Source: Mycobacteriaceae bacterium (lineage in GTDB: Bacteria > Actinomycetota > Actinomycetes > Mycobacteriales > Mycobacteriaceae). From it: a DNA stretch of 18,026 nucleotides. A model generated the notes under the pieces. The model was not told the DNA's origin. It saw only the letters and a program-made list of their open reading frames with translations, and did no database searches. Location of the stretch: the NCBI GenBank assembly GCA_013362555.1, contig JABFVX010000363.1, positions 1-18,026 of the forward strand. Direction: 5' to 3'. Position 1 is the stretch's first letter. Each line of letters opens with the position of its first letter. Positions 13,415 to 18,026 of the stretch are shown here, one piece after another. The position numbers and the translations under genes are program-made.

Positions 13415-14332
13415 GTGTCCGCTACGCGTATCGCCTACTTCGGCCCATCCGGAACCTTCACCGAAATGGCGCTGGCCGAATTCGAGCGCGCGGGCGCCTT
13501 CGGCGGTCAGGTCGAGCGGGTGGCGGCGGCAGGCCAAGCGCAGGCACTGGAGCTGGTGCGGGCGGGCGCGGCGGCGGGCGCGGTAGTGCCGATCGAGAGC
13601 TCGGTCGAGGGCGCGATCAACCCCACCCTGGATGCCCTGGCCGTCGGCCCGCGGCTACAGATCGTGGCCGAGGTCGAACTGGACGTGGCGTTCACGATCG
13701 TGGCCCGGCCGGGCATCGGCCTGGACCAGGTCCGCACCGTCGCCGCCTATCCGATTGCGGCGGCGCAGGTCCGGCAATGGCTGGAGGCCACACTGCCGAA
13801 CGCCCCCGTGCACCCGTCCGGGTCGAACGCCGCGGCGGCACAGGACGTCGCGGACGGGTTGGCCGACGCCGCAGTGTCGACCGCGCTGGCGGGCAGGCGG
13901 CTCGGACTCGCCGTGCTCGCCGACGGCGTGGCCGACTACCAGGGCGCCGTCACCCGTTTCGTGCTGGTGACCCCGCCCGGACCGGCCCCGGCGCCGACCG
14001 GAGCGGACCGCACGTCAGTGGTGCTGGAGCTGCCGAACGTGCCAGGATCGCTGATGCGGGCGTTCGGGGAATTTTCGCACCGCGGAATCGACTTGACGAT
14101 GATCGAGTCCCGGCCGACTCGGACCGGGATCGGCTCCTACCGGTTTTATCTGGACTGCGTCGGCCACATCGAGGACGACGCGGTCGCGGAGGCCCTGAAG
14201 GCGCTGCACCGCACCGCCGAGGTGCGCTACCTGGGCTCGTGGCCCGCCTGTTCCGGCACCGGAATGGCCCCGCCGCCGCACGCCGAGGCGACGTCCTGGC
14301 TGGCCGATCTCCGGAAGGGAGTGGCGGAATGA
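13415..14332 (+). CDS. pheA: Prephenate dehydratase
   Basis: Converts prephenate to phenylpyruvate with loss of water and CO2, the committed step to phenylalanine. The 305-aa, monofunctional form lacks a chorismate mutase domain, as usual in actinobacteria. The catalytic domain starts IAYFGPSGTFTEMA, followed by VVPIESSVEGAINPT (58-71), and ends with the catalytic T180-R181-F182. The C-terminal ACT domain (about 200-270) carries NVPGSL and ESRP (231-234), the phenylalanine-binding motifs, so feedback inhibition by phenylalanine is expected. GTG 13415 gives the canonical N-terminus; TACCCT lies 7 nt ahead. Its TGA overlaps the ATG of the phosphatase gene, so the two are cotranscribed, an arrangement also found at Rv3838c-Rv3837c. 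Confidence 0.96.
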   Translation: MSATRIAYFGPSGTFTEMALAEFERAGAFGGQVERVAAAGQAQALELVRAGAAAGAVVPIESSVEGAINPTLDALAVGPRLQIVAEVELDVAFTIVARPGIGLDQVRTVAAYPIAAAQVRQWLEATLPNAPVHPSGSNAAAAQDVADGLADAAVSTALAGRRLGLAVLADGVADYQGAVTRFVLVTPPGPAPAPTGADRTSVVLELPNVPGSLMRAFGEFSHRGIDLTMIESRPTRTGIGSYRFYLDCVGHIEDDAVAEALKALHRTAEVRYLGSWPACSGTGMAPPPHAEATSWLADLRKGVAE

Positions 14333-14991
14333 AATTGATCCTGGTGCGCCACGGCCAGACGCCGAGCAATGTCGCGAAGATTCTCGACACCGCGCTGCCG
14401 GGCGCCCCGCTCACCGAGCAGGGCGTGGCACAGGCCCGAGCTTTCGGATCGGCGCTCGCCACGCCGCCGCGCGCCCTGTTCTCCTCGACCGCGCTGCGGG
14501 CGCGCCAGACCGCCCAGCACATCGGCGAGGTCACCGGCGTGCTCCCGGAAACCCTGGACGACCTGCACGAAGTCCAGCTCGGCGAGTTGGAGGGCCGCAA
14601 CGACGACCCGGCCCACCAGCAGTTCAAGGAAGTCTTCCACGCCTGGCACACCGGCGACCTGGACGCCCGGCCGCCCGGGGGCGAGTCCGGCCGCGACATC
14701 CTGGGGCGGATGATCCCCGTGCTCACCGCCCTGCGTCAGCACTACCCGCTCGACGGGCGCAACGGCGCGGCAGGCGACGTGTATGTGGTGAGCCACGGGT
14801 CGGCGATCCGGCTCGTGTCGCGCTACCTGGCCGACGTCCCCGGGCTCTTCTCGGCCAACAACCACCTCGACAACACCGGCACGGTGGAACTGACAGCCCG
14901 CACCGACGGCGGCTGGGAGTGCGTCCGCTGGGGCCGCTTCACCCCGCCGTTCGTCCAGGTCAGTCCGATCGCCGACATCCCGATGGGCTGA
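14329..14991 (+). CDS. Histidine phosphatase superfamily protein (phosphoglycerate mutase-like)
   Basis: A 220-aa member of the histidine phosphatase (branch 1) superfamily. R7-H8-G9 in MKLILVRHGQT carries the phosphorylated His, Arg57 sits in SSTALRARQTA, Glu81/Glu86 in LHEVQLGELEG, and the second His is H156 in VVSHGSAIRL. These are the residues of an active phosphatase rather than a glycolytic mutase. It starts by ATGA overlap with pheA and has its own Shine-Dalgarno (GGGAG, about 7 nt ahead). It corresponds to Rv3837c. The stop is one base away from the stop of the convergent gene. The substrate is unknown. Confidence 0.9.
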   Translation: MKLILVRHGQTPSNVAKILDTALPGAPLTEQGVAQARAFGSALATPPRALFSSTALRARQTAQHIGEVTGVLPETLDDLHEVQLGELEGRNDDPAHQQFKEVFHAWHTGDLDARPPGGESGRDILGRMIPVLTALRQHYPLDGRNGAAGDVYVVSHGSAIRLVSRYLADVPGLFSANNHLDNTGTVELTARTDGGWECVRWGRFTPPFVQVSPIADIPMG

Positions 14992-14992
14992 C

Positions 14993-15883
14993 CTATTCGG
15001 CGGGCCGCCACAGTGGCGGCCCGCCGGGGGCGTCCACGCAGAACATGTCTTTGCCTTCGGGCGTCGCCTTCAGCCCGGGTACGTGCGGATCGCACGCGGA
15101 GTCGGGCTGGGCGGTGCCCAGCAGCGGGAGCGAAGCGACCCAGCGCGGGCCCGAGGCCCCGACCCGGCGGCATTTCAGCGGCCTGCCGCCCGCCGCCGTG
15201 CTGTGGTTGTCCACGGCCGGATCGCAGGTCGCGCCGACGGCAGGCGCGACTTTGGCCGGCGCCGAGCGCGGTGTGGGCGCGATCGGCGCGAGCACGGCGG
15301 TCGACGGGAGCGGCGGAGCCTGCGAGGGTGTCGAGGCAGGCCCGGCGGTGACCCGTACCGGTCGCGCCGTCCACGTGGCCAGCCTGCCGCGCAGGCCCGA
15401 CTGGAGCAGCACCTCCTCGATCGCCTCACCCGGCGCGACCGTGAATCCGACTGCGCCGAGTACTGTCTCGCCGCCGCGCACATCCGCGGCGGGCAGGCCC
15501 GGCGGGACCGGAACCGGCTCGGCGGCGAGCGGATCCGCCGCGGCGGTCCGCGCGGCGAAGGCGCTCGCGTTCACGTGATAGATCCCGGCCAGTCCGTGGA
15601 CGGTCACGGTGGCCCGCACCGGAACGCCTAGCGGCTCCGCCGCGCCCGCTCCGCCTGCCGCCGCGGGCGCCTGCGCCAAGTCCGCGACAGTCACTTCGAC
15701 GACCGCGTCGCCGTCCTGGACGCGGATCTTCGCCCCCAGCGGTCCGGCCTGCGGCGCAGGCGGCGCGGTCGCCTGCGGAGTCCGGCTCGGGCGGGCCCGC
15801 TCGGGCGGATTCGCGCACCCGCCCCCGAACGACACGGTCGACACCAGCGCCATAATTCCCGCCATCCCCCGAATCGACTGCAT
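14993..15883 (-). CDS. Secreted protein of unknown function, possible lipoprotein
   Basis: Not recognised. A 296-aa protein starts with a signal-like segment (MQSIRGMAGIMALVSTVSFGGGCANPP). Cys23 could be lipidated, but GGGC is a weak lipobox. A Pro/Ala-rich linker follows. A central domain (about 50-180) has beta-like stretches (KIRVQDGDAVVEVTVADL, PVRATVTVHGLAGIYHV, GAVGFTVAPGEAIEEVLL). A second Pro-rich linker leads to a C-terminal part with four cysteines in two pairs (TCDPAVDN...LKCRR and ACDPHVPG...FCVD), which suggests disulfides outside the membrane. ATG 15881-15883 lies 6 nt after TAGCCT. Convergent stops are one base apart, leaving no room for a terminator. Confidence 0.72.
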   Translation of the reverse strand: MQSIRGMAGIMALVSTVSFGGGCANPPERARPSRTPQATAPPAPQAGPLGAKIRVQDGDAVVEVTVADLAQAPAAAGGAGAAEPLGVPVRATVTVHGLAGIYHVNASAFAARTAAADPLAAEPVPVPPGLPAADVRGGETVLGAVGFTVAPGEAIEEVLLQSGLRGRLATWTARPVRVTAGPASTPSQAPPLPSTAVLAPIAPTPRSAPAKVAPAVGATCDPAVDNHSTAAGGRPLKCRRVGASGPRWVASLPLLGTAQPDSACDPHVPGLKATPEGKDMFCVDAPGGPPLWRPAE

Positions 15884-15889
15884 CGCGCC

Positions 15890-15895
15890 AGGCTA
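15890..15895 (-). promoter_or_regulatory. -10 box for leaderless secreted-protein mRNA
   Basis: TAGCCT on the minus strand ends 6 nt before the ATG at 15883. No Shine-Dalgarno and no clear -35 are seen. Confidence 0.45.
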
Positions 15896-16026
15896 TTCCG
15901 CTCAGTCGGTCCGGTATCCGATAACGCATGTCCCGCTCCCCCATTGCGGCCCGCGCGCCCCCTTGGCACTGCCGGCGAGGTGGTTGTTCGGGCGTGATCA
16001 GCGAGCGTGGAGGCGGGCCGCGCGGT

Positions 16027-16032
16027 TATGGT
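16027..16032 (+). promoter_or_regulatory. -10 box for leaderless primase-polymerase mRNA
   Basis: TATGGT ends 6 nt before the ATG at 16039. The space CGGGTG has no ribosome binding site. It supports 16039 over an in-frame upstream extension. Confidence 0.45.
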
Positions 16033-16038
16033 CGGGTG

Positions 16039-17037
16039 ATGGCAGGCAAGTCCGCGGCGGCGGCGGTCGAAATGACCGTCGCGGGTCACCCGGTTCGGAT
16101 ATCCAACCCGGATCGGGTGTATTTCCCCGCGCTCGGAGCGACCAAGCGCGACCTGGTCGAGTACTACCTCGCCGTCGGCGACGGCATCGTCAGCGCGCTG
16201 CGGGACCGGCCCTGCATGCTGCACCGGTTCCCGAAAGGGCTCGACGGCGGCAAGGTGCACCAGAAACGGCTGCCCGCGGGCGCACCGGACTGGGTGCCGA
16301 CGGTGCGGGTGCACTTCCCGCGGTACGACCGCGACGCCGACGAACTGTGCGTGGCCTCGCTGGCGGACGTCATCTGGGCGGTCCAGATGTCCACGGTGGA
16401 GTTCCATCCGTGGAACTCGCGCCGGGCGGGCTCCTTCGCATCGACCGGCGACGAGAACGACACCGAGCGGCCGGACGAATGGCGCATCGACCTGGACCCG
16501 ATGCCGAAATGCCCGTTCGGCCGAGTGCGCCGCGTGGCGGAGGTGGCCCACGAAGTGCTCGACGAGCTCGGCGCCACGGGTTGGCCGAAAACCTCCGGCG
16601 GCCACGGACTGCACATTTACGTGCGCATTCCGCCGCGGTGGGGTTTCCAGGACGTGCGCCGCGCCGCGCTGGCCTTCGCCACCGAGGTGGCGCGCCGCGC
16701 CCCCGACGACGTGACCACCGCATGGTGGCGCAAGGACCGCGACCCCGGGATGCTGTTCGTGGACTACAACCAGAACGCCCGCGACCACACCGTTGCGAGC
16801 GCCTACTCGGTGCGCGGAGTGCCGGAAGCGACCGTGTCGACGCCCTTGCGCTGGGACGAGGTGCCCGACGCCGAGCCGCGCGACTTCACCATCAATACCG
16901 TTCCCGCCCGCTATCGCGAGCTCGGCGACCTCCACGCGGGCATCGACGACTCCCCGTTCGACATCACCCCGCTGCTCGAGTGGGCCGACCGCGACAAGCT
17001 CGGCGACGAGGACGACCCGGCAGAATCGCGGGCATGA
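16039..17037 (+). CDS. Stand-alone LigD-type primase-polymerase (PolD1/Prim-PolC-like)
   Basis: A 332-aa archaeo-eukaryotic-primase-fold polymerase equal to the polymerase domain of LigD, without ligase or nuclease domains. It fills short gaps with NTPs or dNTPs in end-joining or base-excision-type repair. The metal ligands are D151 and D153 (IDLDPMP) and D242 (LFVDYNQNARDHT). KTSGGHGLHIY (184-194) is the nucleotide-binding strand, and CMLHRFPKGLDG plus VHQKR match the N-terminal blocks. The stretch EFHPWNSRR...TGDENDTERPDEWR (121-148) is of the kind seen in mycobacterial stand-alone PolD1-type enzymes (Rv3730c). The start is ATG 16039; the frame upstream is open but gives no homologous sequence. 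Its stop overlaps the next start (ATGA). No ku or ligase gene is nearby. It is sometimes annotated as a non-homologous end-joining DNA ligase, although it has no ligase domain. Confidence 0.92.
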   Translation: MAGKSAAAAVEMTVAGHPVRISNPDRVYFPALGATKRDLVEYYLAVGDGIVSALRDRPCMLHRFPKGLDGGKVHQKRLPAGAPDWVPTVRVHFPRYDRDADELCVASLADVIWAVQMSTVEFHPWNSRRAGSFASTGDENDTERPDEWRIDLDPMPKCPFGRVRRVAEVAHEVLDELGATGWPKTSGGHGLHIYVRIPPRWGFQDVRRAALAFATEVARRAPDDVTTAWWRKDRDPGMLFVDYNQNARDHTVASAYSVRGVPEATVSTPLRWDEVPDAEPRDFTINTVPARYRELGDLHAGIDDSPFDITPLLEWADRDKLGDEDDPAESRA

Positions 17038-17789
17038 CGGAACTGCCCGAGCGCACCGCGCTGCGGCTGGAAATCGCGGTGGTGCTGACGGTGACGTTCG
17101 GGCTCAGCGGGCTGTCGGCGGCACTGTCGCTGACGCAGAGTGCGCTGGGCCCGGGCGGGCTGTCCGGGCACACGGTGTCGCTCAACCAATCCCGGTCGAA
17201 GCTGTCGATTCTGGATCTGCTCTGGCAGCTGCTGGACGCGCTGCAACTGTTCGGTTGGGCCGGTCTGGCGCTGTATCTGCTGTGGCGCGGCGGCGTCGGG
17301 CCGAAAGCCATCGGGCTCGGGCGGCCGCGACCGCGACCGGACGGACTGGCGAGTCTGGCGCTGGCGGCGCTCATCGGCCTGCCCGGGCTGGCGCTGTATC
17401 TCGTCGCGCACCGGCTCGGCCTCGCGGTGACGGTGGTGCCGAGTTCGCTGCAGGATCACTGGTGGCGTCCCTGGGTTCTGATACTCGCCGCATTCGCCAA
17501 CGCAGTGGCGGAAGAGGTTGTGGTGGTTGGTTTTCTGCTACAGCGACTGCGCAAGCTCGGCTGGTCGGACGACCGCGCTCTCGCCGCTTCCGCACTGCTA
17601 CGCGGCAGCTATCACCTCTACCAAGGCGTCGGCGGCGGCCTCGGAAATCTGGTCATGGGGTTGGTTTTCGGGCGATATTGGCAGCGTAATACCCGCTTAT
17701 GGCCATTAGTGCTCGCCCACGCCACAATTGACGCGGTGGCGTATATCGGCTACCCGATCCTGCATAAATCCGTTTCGTGGCTACCTTAG
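17034..17789 (+). CDS. CPBP family intramembrane metalloprotease-like protein
   Basis: A 251-aa polytopic membrane protein of the CPBP (CAAX protease/bacteriocin-processing, ABI) family. Hydrophobic helices lie at about 13-35, 60-84, 106-126, 146-170, 183-190, 203-215 and 222-245. Motif 1 is E160-E161 in NAVAEEVVVVGFLLQRL; the usual EExxxR Arg is Val. Motif 2 gives H194 in LRGSYHLYQG, and motif 3 gives H229 and D233 in LAHATIDAV. Metal ligands are thus kept while one conserved Arg is missing, so proteolysis is uncertain. It overlaps the primase-polymerase gene by ATGA and is therefore coupled to it, with no evident functional link. Confidence 0.88.
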   Translation: MTELPERTALRLEIAVVLTVTFGLSGLSAALSLTQSALGPGGLSGHTVSLNQSRSKLSILDLLWQLLDALQLFGWAGLALYLLWRGGVGPKAIGLGRPRPRPDGLASLALAALIGLPGLALYLVAHRLGLAVTVVPSSLQDHWWRPWVLILAAFANAVAEEVVVVGFLLQRLRKLGWSDDRALAASALLRGSYHLYQGVGGGLGNLVMGLVFGRYWQRNTRLWPLVLAHATIDAVAYIGYPILHKSVSWLP

Positions 17790-17804
17790 AGCAGCAGGAC
17801 GTCG

Positions 17805-17810
17805 TACAGT
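17805..17810 (+). promoter_or_regulatory. -10 box for leaderless mRNA of the last gene
   Basis: TACAGT ends 6 nt before the GTG at 17817, with GCAAAC between and no ribosome binding site. It is the main support for calling that GTG a start. Confidence 0.4.
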
Positions 17811-17816
17811 GCAAAC

Positions 17817-18026
17817 GTGACGAATCGGCATCGGCTCGACGGGCACGGCGACGGCATCGCCGACGCGGGCCCGGCCGTGGCCGAGCCTGCCGAACGGCCC
17901 CTCGGCGCCGATGCGCATCGAGATCGAGCATCCTTCCGGCTAAGCGGGTCCGACACAGCAGTTCGCGCGGCGCCGCCCGCTCCGCTGCCTCGTCACCTGC
18001 CGCAGCCGACGCCCGACCGCCCCGGG
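17817..18026 (+). CDS. Start of an unidentified gene, 3' end outside window
   Basis: Not recognised. From GTG 17817 the frame stays open for 70 codons to the window edge, which is weak evidence on its own in such GC-rich DNA. The predicted N-terminus (MTNRHRLDGHGDGIADAG) leads into a Pro/Ala/Arg-rich, probably disordered stretch (APPAPLPRHLPQPTPDRPG). Such tails often precede a structured or membrane domain in actinobacteria. A TACAGT box 6 nt ahead and the lack of any other frame with a plausible start support it. It begins 27 nt after the CPBP stop. Confidence 0.5.
   Translation, partial: MTNRHRLDGHGDGIADAGPAVAEPAERPLGADAHRDRASFRLSGSDTAVRAAPPAPLPRHLPQPTPDRPG

Noticed and set aside
13268..13537. 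N-terminal extension of the DUF2470 protein.
   Set aside because: It would translate through the iron box and promoter and into pheA; an ATG with a ribosome binding site at 13267 is better.
15609..16038. Extended plus-strand frames running into the primase-polymerase region.
   Set aside because: They overlap the secreted-protein gene or lack homology to the polymerase family; the ATG at 16039 gives the normal N-terminus.
1..18026. tRNA, rRNA, CRISPR array, insertion sequence, prophage or toxin-antitoxin genes.
   Set aside because: No cloverleaf, regularly spaced direct repeats, transposase motif or integrase was seen on reading both strands; no computed search could be run.

Overview
The window is high-GC actinobacterial DNA, most likely Nocardia or a close relative in the Mycobacteriales (inference). 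The support is gene content and order. Acyltransferase then MBL-Rieske gene, and later serS, an Rv3835-like gene, an Rv3836-like gene, an Rv3839-like gene, pheA and a histidine phosphatase, recall the Rv3816c-Rv3818 and Rv3834c-Rv3839 neighbourhoods of Mycobacterium tuberculosis as I remember them. PE/PPE/EspG-type genes, a DtxR/IdeR-like iron box and many leaderless-looking starts fit the same order. A related Pseudonocardiales genus cannot be excluded.

Layout. 1-1762 is the 3' part of a secreted-type CocE/NonD serine hydrolase. Two tandem structured repeats (1778-1834 and about 1850-1893) separate it from a convergent PlsC-type acyltransferase (1901-2635, minus). Divergent from that is an MBL-Rieske protein (2733-4262). 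A perfect loop-less 68-bp palindrome (4271-4338) separates it from a convergent membrane-anchored transglycosylase-like gene (4348-4986, minus). That gene has a recognisable promoter and a leader whose long-range stem reaches its ribosome binding site. A palindrome-rich stretch (5148-5301) follows, then a six-helix membrane GGDEF-EAL protein (5302-7098, minus) with changed residues in both catalytic motifs.

From 7312 to 9975 the plus strand carries serS, a septum-formation-family membrane protein and a small HExxH metallopeptidase-like protein. From about 10056 to 12414 lies an orphan type VII secretion cassette: an inverted-repeat site, a possible 31-codon upstream ORF, a PE-like gene, a PPE gene and an EspG chaperone gene coupled to it by an ATGA overlap. 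A long hairpin (12424-12471) separates this from a convergent DUF2470 gene (12479-13267, minus) preceded by an iron box. pheA and a histidine phosphatase gene overlap by ATGA (13415-14991) and abut a convergent secreted protein of unknown function (14993-15883). The window closes with a stand-alone LigD-type primase-polymerase gene, an ATGA-overlapping CPBP membrane protein gene, and the start of an unidentified gene running off the end.

Three patterns cut across genes. Seven genes start 6-8 nt downstream of a TANNNT hexamer without a clear Shine-Dalgarno sequence, the arrangement expected of leaderless mRNAs. Three of the four convergent pairs are separated by long inverted repeats. A 57-bp repeat occurs in two full copies whose differences preserve base pairing, which suggests selection on an RNA or cruciform structure.
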